The position numbers and the translations under genes are program-made. Under the pieces are notes generated by a model, which searched no databases, was not told where the DNA came from, and saw only the letters and a program-made list of their open reading frames with translations. A DNA stretch of 64,000 nucleotides from Solen grandis (Eukaryota; Mollusca; Bivalvia; Adapedonta; Solenidae). The DNA is taken from positions 45,449,040 to 45,513,039 of the forward strand of contig CM037782.1 of the NCBI GenBank assembly GCA_021229015.1, in the 5' to 3' direction. The number at the start of each line of letters is the position of its first letter. Position 1 is the stretch's first letter. This document shows positions 12,410 through 24,185 of this stretch, one piece after another.

Positions 12410-13890
12410 TCACATGTTCTCGTATATGCTTAGTTCACAAACTGCGTAGTAAATAAAATCACATGGAACATCATTCCAATATCCTTCATTTCGGATTTGC
12501 AAACAATCTTCATTCCCTAAATTGTCGGGTTGAAATTCCTCCCAATTCGTATATACCATAATTGAAGAGGTGGACCAAATGAAGTTTCCTTCATTCTGAA
12601 TGTCGTTTCCGCCCGTCCAAACCGGAACTTTTCCTGTACTTATCTGATAGACGAACTCATTCTCAGCAAAATCTTGGATTTCAACAAGGTAGCCTCCAAG
12701 GCTTGTGCATTCCAGCCGTGCGTTTTCCCACGTTGAAGGGCCTAGAATCTCGTAACATGAATCGAGAAACAAGTTCTGATTATCTTCACAGGCTGGATTT
12801 GATACCTAAAAGTAAGTTAGTTTAGTTAGAAAGTCAGCAAGCATTAAGATGATTATGACCCTAAAGATATAGATCTATCAAATTGTTAATCAGAAAATCT
12901 ATATATATATATATTATTTTATATAAAAACTATAATTTCTGTCCGTTCATTTGTAATTTACTATGAATAAGCCACTTTTTTTTTCCGAATCAAGGGCAGT
13001 AATTCTGTTGTTATCTCCACCTGTCAAAACTGCACTAATACCACTGTTTGCAGATATTAATTTTAAATTTCATCATTAAAAGGAAATTGGTTACTGAGAA
13101 TGACAATGTTAACATATTTGATTTTTCTGATCAGTTGAAGGACAATTATTCGGGAATATTGCCTTACTCGTGGATGTTGCATGAATGAGCATGACTTAAC
13201 TATTTTTGTATAAACGAATGATGCCTATGTATATGTCTTAGGCTCTATGAAATATCCATCAATGAGTATATTTATAAAACGCTTATTTCATATTGATACA
13301 TGGAATACCTTCATAATGTTGACTATATAAGTTTATCGAAACTTATCCAAACAAAACTACCCCTTGAACGCATTTGTTTCAACTAACAGTATATAAATAT
13401 TCCAAAATAATTTACGAAAAAAAATAGGAGACTAACATAACATGATTTTTTTTACATAACTACATAAAATATACGTGATTTATTAATTTTTCCCTACTTT
13501 TTAGCATACTTTAATATGCATTAATGATAAGATACTCACTTGATACACTTCATAAAGTTCCCAAGCGCCGGCATCCACGGGTAAACTTGGCGAAATGCAA
13601 ACCGGATTTGTGTTACACACTTCAATGTCATCAATTAACATACACAATCTATCGCTTTGACGATATGCAAAATACTTTTCCAATTCATTGATGTACATGT
13701 GAATCACGCATTTGAACTTAGATGTTTCAGTAAAGGCAACATTTGTGTTATTGTCCAAATGATTACAGTTGCACACATTTTGTATCTTTCTCATTTTAAA
13801 TTCTGTGTCACATTCTGCATAGCGATATTTTACAAGTATTTGTAAAGCGATTGCAGCAATACTATACGTTATATAAAATTGGCTCATCAT
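12410..13890 (-). CDS. Secreted C-type lectin, two exons, galactose-type QPD/WND site
   Basis: Exon 1 is 13890 down to 13540 and exon 2 is 12805 down to 12410 (TGA). The intron has GTGAGT and TTTTAG ends and phase 0, giving 248 residues. The start is the first of two ATGs, followed by a signal-peptide-like stretch (residues 5-20, YITYSIAAIALQILV). Residues 27-117 form a Cys-rich N-terminal module I cannot assign with certainty; PAN-like is possible. Residues 130-242 form a C-type lectin domain: Cys134, Cys150, WTGG at 179-182, QPD at 209-211, Cys218, WND at 227-229, Cys232 and Cys240. QPD usually marks galactose-type Ca2+-dependent binding, and WND completes the calcium site. It is probably a secreted recognition lectin. 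It is the only intact member of the local array; ligand and immune role are inferred. Confidence 0.85.
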
Positions 13891-14180
13891 TGAATGTAAT
13901 GATTGTATTTAAGTGATCTCTTGAACCATGCACTAAATCAAGTGATTTGAACGTTGTATATCTTTTTTTTTTCTTCAAATTATTTGATTCATTCACATTG
14001 TTATAAACGAGAAATATTGGTAATTTTATACAAAGATATCACTCTTTATATCGCTTTAATAGTGTTCGTTCGACCAGGACAAACATCCTTTCCACGTTAT
14101 GTTATGGCGGTGTGTTCAGGTCATATCCTTATAAACAGATTCCCTCAATGAAGATGATATGTTTTTATTGTAAATACGAA

Positions 14181-15552
14181 GGGTTATTGAACTTCTTTTT
14201 ACGTAGTGTGAAAGCCATTTGGAATATCAGCCTGAGAGTTTAATATGTCGGCTTGGAACATATAATTAAATAACCCTGACATTCTCGTTAATACATCTTT
14301 ATACAAAATTAAGAATATATGGTTTTACAATAACACATCATCGCGCTCCTGGCGTAGTCTTTAACTATTGACGTCAACGTCAACTTTTTTTGTCAAAGTT
14401 AGAAACGTCAAATATAACAATGAGATGCATTACTTACTGATTCTCAAAACAATCATTGCTACATCGCTTGTGACGGTTAACTAAGAGCTCGTACACGTTT
14501 GCGAACCACGTCCCACCAAGGCCCTATAGAATCTGTTGTGTACTGTTGAGAGATTTAGCCACTGACTCGAACCGTTTTCCACGCAAGTTTCAGTCGAAAT
14601 TATATTACTATTAATTATTATTACTATTAATGATATTAAAATAATAATAATAATAATTATTATTGTTGCAGTTGTTTATTTCTCATAATTAATAATAATG
14701 ATTTAAACTCGTATGATTGAGAAAATATACCCGGGAATATAGCGAAGTCCATAGGAGCAAGGTTCGGGATATACAGAGGATGGGATACTGTCCCTAGCTC
14801 CATCAGCGACAGCTCGAGGCGCAATCGGGGACTGTGTGCGCATGCGAATTGTCCTCATGAAGCAAACGTGACTGATTGTCCGGACCTTCTCTTGTCTAAC
14901 ACGTAGAAAAGATCATTTCTAACCATGTTGAGGCACGTCTTGAAATCGTCAATTAACTTTGCGTTGATTATCATCCTCCGCCCTCACACCGTGTCTTTTG
15001 CAGATCTTCTCGCCCTCGGGAAATATACTGTGCCATTTTAATACAAAATATCGTGAAACTGCTTTCATTGGGTTGACTTGCCTCATTCTTTCACGTGTCT
15101 GAGTTTGTGTCATGACGAGATTATGGCAGAACATGACAATGGCCTGATTTTCAATTTTCGCCTTGTCCGTCATTTTCGTACGTTTTCACTATATCACATA
15201 TTATTGTTAACGTATGGTTTTGCTGTACATTCACAAAAATGACGCCAGAAAAGAAAACAACTGACTTATTTGACGTAAATGAACAAATTGATGTTGTTTT
15301 GCGGAATTTTATCACCAAATTTAAGTTTATATTCAATTTGAATTGAATTTTGGTTTTAATTTTTAGGTTGCGCCACTTAACGCTTATATACGTTTTTCGT
15401 AACACCATAAAAACGCCGTATCGCATTTATCTTGATACACGTCCAGAAAACACGTCCAGAGAATACATCAAAATTGATAAGGATAAAAAACCATTACGAT
15501 TGACGTTAACGTTAAAAAGATATTTATGAATCCACGTATTTTTGGATAACCC
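14181..15552 (-). mobile_element. Mariner-like element, internally deleted, present only in unit B
   Basis: On the minus strand, 15173-14949 encodes a mariner-type N-terminal HTH: motifs IENQAIVMFC, VSRYFVLKWHSIFPEG and AEDDNQR match the family pattern of helix, 'KWH..F.EG' and 'DD.R'. Only about 90 bases further on comes RLLHEDNSHAH (about 14870-14838), which corresponds to the second catalytic Asp region, so most of the central catalytic domain is gone. Both ends begin GGGTTAT (14181-14187 and the reverse complement near 15545-15551), consistent with terminal inverted repeats. Unit A reads straight through the empty site near 6385-6400. An ATT/AAT-rich tract at about 14600-14690 lies inside. 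Confidence 0.75.
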
Positions 15553-17565
15553 CATTAGAATATTGACATTATTATATTTTAGATGTGACACTGTTTGTAA
15601 TATTTGCTTTGTAATATGAATAAAAAATAACTGAATTGTTCATATCCATTTGCAGATTCATTCTATGTTTATTGAAATATTGTCATTTATGGTTATCCAA
15701 GGTAACTTTTGAAATACATGCCAAAATTAAATAAAACGTTAATGCATCATCGAAAGTACTTGTCTATTGTACCAATACTGAATTTTAAGTATATAAGATA
15801 AGAGCATCAGATTCTGCTGGTGTTTTTTTGCAGATATTGAGAACGTCTTAACAACAGCCCCTTACGAATAAAAGCCAGTTTTAATTCGATAATGTTAATA
15901 TATTAAAAAAAACGTCTGAAACATTCTTCTTTCTAAATAGTGTTTATTATGCAATAAAATACGACAATGTAATAAAATGATATTTAATGTCAATAACTCT
16001 CGTTTTCGTGTATGACCAATAGATTATGCATAAGCAGAGCCGATGCGTTAAGGCATTGAGGAAACGTAGCCACTAGAGAATAGCAATAGGACAATAGGAC
16101 AGTAGCAGTCTTTCAGCTCGATATGCTCGTTATAAAGGATTAATCAGTTTTTTATTTTAAAAATTTTCACGAAAACGTTCGCAGATGTATGCCACCATAA
16201 TGTGATAAATATGTATTTGGTCCAATCATGCCGGTACTTTGCAAATTAACTAATTCAAGGCAGTTTTAGTACACCGTAGTTCAATTTATGTCTGATATAA
16301 ATTGCATCGCAACCTTTTCAAATCGTTCTAACCATTATTCAGTTTTGAGCTTCTTATTGACCGGCACTCTGCTTTCAAAATATGGTGAGGTCTTTAAGCG
16401 GACAAGTAATAATTTTCTTTTATTGCGTGTTCGTATTAACTATGTATTCCTAGGCATAATGGTCTTTTCAAAAGTAAAACTGTACCTAGTTGTTTTTTTC
16501 AATCAATATTTTGAACAAAAGGAAATTTATACCTCCTTAATTTATATTTTTAATTTGCGGTATAAAAAGGTGGATATAGTTCGTTAGATTACGTATTTGA
16601 TTTACATGTATTGTATTTGCTAAGACTTAAAAATAGTATCGTTTAGTTATTGATTTGAAACAGCGTTTGATTCTGTAAACATATTTTTGCCAACAACAGA
16701 AGTTAACCCGTACAACTATCGACGACAATCAATTAAAATGTTTTGCAAAACATGGATAAGAATGTATACATCAGAGACCATACTAAATTGATCAAAAATG
16801 AGTGTAAGACTAGTAAAAATGTCCCGTCTGCGCTATTGTTAGTCTGTATATCCCTGCATTGAAAAGGGGTGGCTGCAGATTTTCCCTTGGCCGTTCGCCC
16901 CTCTTGTCACAAAATTTTATGTCGCGTATATCTCCGAAACTCTAATCAACGTTTACAAGCATGGGAGATTTTGTATCTAGGGATTTAATTTATAATTCAC
17001 TGTGTCGTCCATATCATGCAAAACATGTGATACTGTAATATGAAATTTTGTGGTGGCAAGCAAAACTCAAAATATTCTTAAATTCTAAACTTCAATTATT
17101 TGCGCCGGAATTCTTCCGATGTATTATATTAATAAATATCTCGTAAAAGTGGTAATCGTGTTTGAAAGTTTTAGTTTTTTGGGTTGACACAAATTCATAT
17201 TTTAGCCTAATTATGTAAATTTGTTTGGCTAAATCATCACTTTATAAGAAGTTGAAAAACATGCACAGGGAGATATATAATTTTTCAGATTTTTAGAAAT
17301 CTTTATGTAAGTGGATTTCATCTGAAAAATTAAATGAATATAAATCGCTGATTTTTTTTATACATTTGGACTGCGCAATTGATTTTTTAGTCTTTTTTTT
17401 TTATTTTCCATGCACATTTTAAATCTTTTTTACCTGCAACATCAAACAGAAAAACACTATATATGTATACGAATTGAGATGGAATATCCTGAACATGTAA
17501 TTTCTTCATGGCTGATTTAATATACTATACACGTATTAGCAATTTGCCATTGTTCATCAAGTGTG
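15553..17565. other. Upstream flank of the unit B lectin, shared with unit A
   Basis: Conserved noncoding stretches correspond to unit A at 6405-6480, 7000-7240, 7430-7570 and 8020-8450. The open frame 16288-16587 does not survive in unit A and has no domain, so it is not annotated as a gene. Confidence 0.6.
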
Positions 17566-17656
17566 ACATACAGACTCTTGCGAATTTTGCAAATACCTAG
17601 GAGCACGAATAATCGTTACAATTTTAATCGTACGGGCAATGTAACTGAGGCAGTAC
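17566..17656. other. Strongly conserved noncoding block, copy in unit B
   Basis: Partner of 9364-9453, with one mismatch in about 85 bases. It lies about 3.7 kb upstream of the intact lectin start, in the same relative place as in unit A. Confidence 0.6.
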
Positions 17657-18123
17657 TGAGAGTCAATCAAAAAGAAATACACCAGCATGACTTGAGAATG
17701 CTTGGATTTGATGTTCACGCATCAGTCTCAGGTTGCGCTTAAACGTATCTTTCTAGACTCTTAAAAGTTAATGTTCCTTCCAATATATTACGATTAAATT
17801 GACCTTATCTCTGGGTTGAGCACCCATAAAATAAAATCCGTGACACATGTTTATTAAAAAATCTACAACGAAAATGAAAAGTCTGTAAAGTGTGGAAATC
17901 AATTTTGATTAGGATATTGATTAAAAGAATAAAAAAAACTGGACTGATCATACAATTATGTGAAACGTGTTTCATTTTAGGATAAAAGGTGTATAATCTA
18001 TGCACGGCAAGAACATTGAAGTCTGTTTGTCTCAATATTAAAGGTAATACGCAGATTTGTTTTAGGTTTATAGAACTCTGGGCATTTTAGGTTGTCCAAT
18101 ATAACTTAACCTTGCCAAACTTA

Positions 18124-18210
18124 GTGTTGAACAACCCCAACACGAAGCGCGTACACATCTTCAGTTATCGGTGTTTTCCGTACAACAATCTGTTGCACGG
18201 AAAGCACCGA
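18124..18210. other. Two adjacent hairpins, the second a near-perfect 20-bp stem
   Basis: Bases 18124-18143 can form GTGTTG/CAACAC with an 8-base loop. Bases 18168-18187 pair with 18191-18210 around the 3-base loop ATC, with 18 Watson-Crick pairs, one G:U and one mismatch. The loop is too short for an ordinary pre-miRNA. The function is unknown; it could be a cruciform or the relic of a palindromic transposon end. Confidence 0.7.
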
Positions 18211-19800
18211 CTTCTCTATAGTTGGAATTTATTCAACTTCCACGTAAAAAAAAATCTGACTATTGACCTGTAAATGATGGACATATGAAAATAATCAAAG
18301 GAAATGTCAATAAATATCACTTTCGGTCTAATATGGCAACAAATAGTAATGTCAGATATCGAAAATCTGCAGGATCTGCTGTCTGGCTCTGTTTCTTGTG
18401 TTGTGTGTCTGTTTTACTTTTATAGTTTGCAAAATTATATTTTCAACCAAACATACCCATTTGTGGACTTAAAAGTGGCAATTTATCATTTTAAGCTAAT
18501 TTTAGTTAAGAATAAAATTTATGAACGTATGAACGGTCAAATTTGATGATAAATATTGCTTAGAGGTTAAAGATATTTTTGTAAAACAACGAAATTTGCC
18601 CCATGTAAAAAAAGCATATACATTTGTACATATAGAAAATCATGTCATGCGACATATAGTCAATAGAAAGCATACCCTTTTCATGTATACGCAGGCACTT
18701 CTCAATTAGATGAATGCATGTGTAAGTTACATAATCCAATTATTTACACAAATGCCCTTCCATATATATATAGGTTATCTGGGCATTGGGTGCAACGAAT
18801 ATATACTCATTAGGGTTCTCTCAAGAAAGTCGGAGTCTTCTATATATCTATATAGGATATACCTGTAACAGAAACTGTCCATAAAGGTAATTTATCCATC
18901 ATTAAATTTTTATTATGGTTCTTCAAATGCCCAAAAAGATTTCAGAGCAAATGCAAGCATCCACTGACTTGGAAATATAGGCTCTTTTGCTCAAAGTCTG
19001 TAAAAACTTGCATTTATTATGAAATTCCCATGATCACTTGATGGACCATAATCATAACTTAATGATGGACGTATTACCTTAAGGTTATCTAGTCTTTCTT
19101 TCAGAACTATATTGTTTGTATGGATTGAAAGCAATCTCCCAAATACCTATACTTTCCAAATACATGTACATTTAAGAGAAAATGAACATCATGTTAGAAG
19201 TCATAAAAAAACTTTCAGTCCATTGGTCATTCGTTGTAAAATGAATATCTAAATATCTTTATGCGACATATACGCATTAAATTTGTGCATTTTCTGGCAA
19301 GTCTTTTTTCAATGCGTCGTCGATCTTACAGGCCACTGCACCAGCATTCCCTTCCCCCATAAGAAACTTTTGCGGGGCCGACAAAATCCCCCGTCGTATA
19401 ATTTTCAAAGCGGATAAAATCAATTCAATTCGTGAATTCTACAGCTTATAAACATATTAAGTAATTGAAGTAATTGAAAATGAATTTCTTGGCCGGCTAC
19501 CACGAAATGTTTGTTACTGATGAAATATCGACAAGTTGGTTTGCTAAAATATTTGTTTTCAAGCAGGACACTCAATGTGTGCTTTACTGTTTTTATCTTA
19601 GACACCTTTCTTCCAGTACTATATTGCGTCTTCATGGGAGTTCCATAATACTATTTACGCGGAGGAGATTTGAATTAGGTTATATCTAAATAATAAAACT
19701 TGAGAACAAAACATCAATTAACTGTTTAGAGCACGAGGGTTTTTTATACGAAAGGGTGGGGGTTACTGTCCGCCTTGTAGAAAATTGAGGGGGTATGTCA

Positions 19801-19917
19801 GATCCCCCCCACACACAGACCACCACCACCACACACCAACACCACACACACACCACCACACACACACCACCACCACATACACACACACACCACCACCACA
19901 TACACACACCACCACCA
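19801..19917. repeat. CA/CAC-rich low-complexity tract
   Basis: A mixture of CACACA and CACCACCAC stretches about 115 bases long, preceded by a run of eight C bases. Confidence 0.95.
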
Positions 19918-20583
19918 ACTCGAAAAAAATAGATTATGTCCACCCTTCCCCTTTCTGAATACGCATATATTGGACACGATGAATTGAAATTGCAGAACTG
20001 TTGATTTAAATGTGATATTTTATTAATTTTGTGAGATATGAATTTTGAGTCAAGTAAAATATTCGAGTATTTAGTACTCCAGCATGAATATTGCAGTGAG
20101 TGTTATTTACAATAAGGTTGCATATCCATAACATTTATTTCAGAATTTCATGAACTCAAAAAAAATATATGATTAAATTAATTTCTAACCTACCAAATTA
20201 TGAAAAAAAACAAAACGTGATTTTTAAATTTGTGGTATCATCACTTCTATTACGTATATATACATTCCAAAAATTGATCGCGTCCATTGCGACTGTTTTG
20301 GTCTATAGTGTACACAATGTAGTTTGCGACATTACACAAAATGTCACTCGTACGATAGTTTCAGATTAAAGCGTCACAGAAAGGCATTAAATAAGAAGAA
20401 AAAAATGTTAGTTACAGTGAGGAGGAAAAAAATATTTTTACTCGTATCTGCGCCACTCGTGAAAATTTTGATTTTCACTCGATGAATTAATATTCGTATT
20501 CTTCTGAAACCACTGTTATTCTCTATGTCAGTAGTGTTTCGATGAGTATAATTACGATGTAAAACGTATTTGAATCGTGTAAT

Positions 20584-20800
20584 AATCACCAGATGTACCT
20601 TGTAAACTGTCCAAGCACCGGCTCCAGATGGGACGCTTGACGAAATGCAAAAATCAGCATCGCCAAGCAACATCTTTTTGTTTCCCGATATGTAAAGTAT
20701 CGTCTCATTTCATTGATGTTTCGGTGAATCGCGCAACTGATCCTTGAAGTTTTAAAAAATGCAATTTTAATTTTAAATCCTGTTTCAGTATTCAAGTCTG
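20584..20800 (-). pseudogene. Orphan first-exon fragment of a lectin paralogue
   Basis: Minus-strand translation gives ISCAIHRNINEMRRYFTYRE and, in another frame, the run GDADFCISSSVPSGAGAW. These match the exon 1 module of the intact lectin (CVIHMYINELEKYFAYRQ and CISPSLPVDAGAW). The shift between frames marks an indel, so the exon is broken. No second exon follows on its downstream (lower-coordinate) side, so it is an isolated relic of yet another array member or of a rearranged unit C. Confidence 0.7.
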
Positions 20801-21689
20801 ATCTAAAAAGCAGATACCTTTTAACTCGATTACTTTGTTTAAATCTTTGTTTTTTTTCACGCTATAAAATCAAACATGTAACTAAACTGAAATAATATTC
20901 ATTTTCAGTTACATTCAATAAAAAGCAATAATTTATCGATTGTTTGTAAAGAGAAATGATTGTAAGATTAATGTGCGAGAAACATCTAACGTTATTTTCC
21001 GTAAGTTTTAAAATGCACCCATTCCACCAAACTCCACGCAGTGACCTCCCTTGCACGCTCACTTAGCAAAAGAATCACCGCAATCTCCAAGCACAGTTGT
21101 CGTTCGTTCCTCATGATGGGCTCAGTGACAAGAATTTTGTCAAAACAGAAAACACCCATTTTACGCGGATTTAAGTGTATTTTACGGATCAAAAGTATAG
21201 AAACATTGAATAAATATTTTTTGAATCATCATAAAACGTGTGTAAAATATTAATTTCAGTTGTTATTATCGGAACTGTTTTCTGCCTTATTTTGCCGATG
21301 GGAACAATCCTCAAACGCTCGTCTGCAAATGAAAATATTTACAGATTCAGCCGGATATCCTAATTTAAAGCAAGCTTTTTATTTTCATAATTTGTAATTT
21401 TAATGACCATTTCGATCAGGATCAGTGGTGCTATTTATATATATTTCACAGTTTAAAGAGCCTATCTAGTCTCTTTCAAATTTAATATTTGAACAACGGT
21501 CTGGATGACGTCATATATTTGAAACTACTTTCTGAGTTCACCACAGAGGTTAATGTAATGTAAGCCGATGTGTAAGAGAGTAGTGGCAGTGGTTATCTTC
21601 AACTGCAAGGGGAGGTAACTACTGCGTGGCGTTTGCCACTCCCCACCCCCACACTTCCCTTCATAACTTCCAATTTTACATTGTCCAGT
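20801..21689. other. Spacer, nothing recognised
   Basis: The open frames in both directions at 20862-21253 are mutual shadows without domain features. Confidence 0.4.
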
Positions 21690-22011
21690 TATCTACTAGT
21701 GTATGCTAAATTTACAAAATGCATGGGGATTCGAGCCACAATAATTATCATTCGAGTCCAACTCCTTCGATTAGGATCTGTAGACATTCTTCATTGTCTA
21801 AAAATTATCTGGTCGATTTTCCTCACAATTTGTATATATCATAAAAGAAGAATTCACCAAATGATGGTCTCGGAAAAGTTTTGGATTTCAATATGGTAGT
21901 ATCCAAGCCTCGTGCATTGGATCCTTTCTTTCTCCCACTGAAGAGCCTATGATATCATATCGTGAATCGAAAGAATAGATTTGGGTTGTCTTCATAGACT
22001 TGATTTGATAC
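21690..22011 (-). pseudogene. Lectin second-exon relic (unit C)
   Basis: On the minus strand from 22011 (acceptor TTTCAG before GTATCAAAT) the sequence follows the second exon of the intact lectin, including 'GAAGACAACCCAAATCTATT' and 'GATATATACAAATTGTGAGG'. Stops and frameshifts occur within the first 60 bases, so the exon is dead. Confidence 0.75.
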
Positions 22012-23160
22012 CTGAAAGTAAATTATTTCTTGGGCATATCTCAGCTCAGCGAGGCAGCCAATATCTTTTTCGAGTATAAAATGTCCCCACGCGATTTGAA
22101 TATTAATGTTGGGAAGATGGCAAATAAACAGGGAAGAAAAAGAAGCTTGATATAAATTGGATCAAGAAGGAAGTAAAAAAAAAAAAAATGAGAGAAAGAT
22201 TATAAAATTGAAAAACATATGAATATGTATTTACATGCACTGTTGAATCGCGAAAGTATAAAAATAAAATGTTAAACTGTCATTAGGATGTAGACAATAA
22301 ACAAATTACTATTTCAACATAGTTTTCCATTTTACAATAAGTAAACAAAAGTCGTAGAAAAGATAATGAATCCCCATCTTAGGGATAAAACTGTCATATC
22401 ATAAACTTTCTTGATACAATTGTAGTGTAGTAAAAATCGGTAAAGTGCCCGTCACACATAGGATTTGGCCGCATTTTTGTACAAGAGATATTTTTATTCA
22501 AACACTACAAAATATGTCTCATTTTAAAAGCTTTAGTTCGACCAGGTCAAACATCCGTTTAATTTTATGCTATTGGCGTATGAATATGTCACTTACTTTG
22601 TCACATCTTATCAACAAAAAAAAAATGCTAATCTTCAGTGTTAATATATTGCAATTAGAATATTGGATAATCTTTTTTTTTATGTTAAACTAGATAACGT
22701 ATGCTTATACTGCGCAGGGGTAGGGTCTTTCTGGTCCAATATACAATATACGCGATGCGATGACAAACGAAAGGCTGCTGATCTATATTACTCTAAAAGT
22801 ATTTTTATTCACATTTAGGATCAATAATTAAAAACGAATGTTTTCGTTGCTCTGTTTTCCCATCATTCACTACACTCTCTGGTATATGATTGTACCGTAT
22901 TATGAATCCGAAATTCTGACGTGAAGAGTTAAAAGTTCATTTCCACCCAGCAATCAATCGCATCCAAAGCAACACTATTCTAAGTGTGAACTATATATTG
23001 AAGCATTTCATCGTTGACACAAAATTACGTGTTCAATCAATTATCTTGCAGACAAGTGGTTCTTGTTAACCGATAAATTATTTTAGAATATTTCGTCATC
23101 TGAAGGCGTTAAATGGAGAAACTATTGTATTATCTGTTTTAGACTGTGCAAATCGACTCT
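21690..23160. repeat. Segmental duplication, unit C (relic)
   Basis: It contains the dead lectin exon 2, intron sequence matching unit A 4155-4340 (at 22130-22320), and upstream flank matching unit A 6265-6350 (at 22530-22610, 'TCGACCAGGTCAAACATCCG') and 6555-6690 (at 23020-23140). The first exon has been lost between them. Confidence 0.7.
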
Positions 23161-24185
23161 AGGGAATTTCAGTCAAACGCTCTGATGTTATTTGCAACAG
23201 TAACCATCTGTGCCCAACAAAATACTGTTATTTCTATTAACGATGAATCTGTTTTGCATGCACCTGCTTGTTGGATTTTTCGTGTACTAAGGTCACAATT
23301 AAAAAGTCAGAGCGTTATAAGCGCTGAGAGAACAGGAGTTTATAAATATAAAAAATGTATTTGTTTTGTATATTATTATAAATTTGACAAACAGAATCAA
23401 ATTTTGAATCCGATGCTATTATTCAGGTTTTATGTGTGCAATAGAAAAAAGACAACTTACAATGAATGACGAAGGGTTTTTATTCTCATTTTTTTTTAAC
23501 TTCATTATTATTATTAGGTTATTATGTTATTTTATTTTCGAGTTTATTCATGTTTTGTTTAGAATCTCAATGAAATATGTTTTAAGGATCTGTTTTTATA
23601 TTATGTTCCGATAATTATCGTGAGGCAATAAAACATGTAAACAAAGAGAGAGAGAGAGAGAGAGAGAGAGTTTTAATTGTCAATCGCTGACGACCAAAAG
23701 AAAAACTCAAACAAGCGGATGCTTCCCTTAGAGTGATGGTGATGATAAAACCGTCAAAATAACGCCAAGAACCTTAATGAATATGTCTTTAATCATTTTC
23801 AACATTTTAACACAGATTTAACTCCAGTGAATGAATGTTCATAATGATAAAAGAGGTGTACATGTACATGCATTTTAGGATAAAATAAAAGAAAGGAAAG
23901 AACAACAACAAAAAAAAAAAAAACAAAAACAAAAAAAAAACAACCCCCCCCCCCAAAAAAAAAAAACTCCACTAAGTGTATATTTTTGGATATATGCATC
24001 ACCCTACGCTTTTGTGATATATTCCATCCTTAATAGCTGGTGTTTTCTCAAAATTATGCATTTAAAGTGAAATAAATTGCTTAGATAATTAGATCTATTC
24101 CAGGACTAATTATGACGCAAATGATTAATCAGAGTATATTTGCGTTGTGAAAATCATCTGGCGTACCGACCAAGAAAGACTCCAG
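23161..24185. other. Low-complexity spacer
   Basis: It contains a (GA)n microsatellite at 23645-23670 and an A/C-rich block at 23905-23966. The open frames 23146-23469 and 23799-24002 have no domain; the latter is an artefact of the A/C block. Confidence 0.5.

Larger units (their letters stand above)
12165..17862. repeat. Segmental tandem duplication, unit B (intact lectin unit)
   Basis: It aligns colinearly with unit A (2345-9735) on the same strand, from the lectin 3' flank through about 4 kb of upstream sequence. It ends at 'AAATCCGTGACACATGTTTA', just before the AAC array of unit A. A mariner-like element at 14181-15552 is present only here. Confidence 0.8.
17863..20583. other. Spacer between lectin units, no gene recognised
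   Basis: Apart from the hairpins at 18124-18210 and the CA-rich tract at 19801-19917, nothing stands out. The open frames at 18304-18546 and 19420-19689 have no family features. The frame 19686-19943 is an artefact of the CA/CAC tract. Confidence 0.45.

Noticed and set aside
18168..18210. Pre-miRNA
   Set aside because: The 3-base loop and 20-bp stem are too short for a canonical precursor, and flanking bases do not extend the stem.
19686..19943. 85-codon minus-strand frame rich in Gly, Val, Cys and Trp
   Set aside because: Translation of a CA/CAC low-complexity tract.
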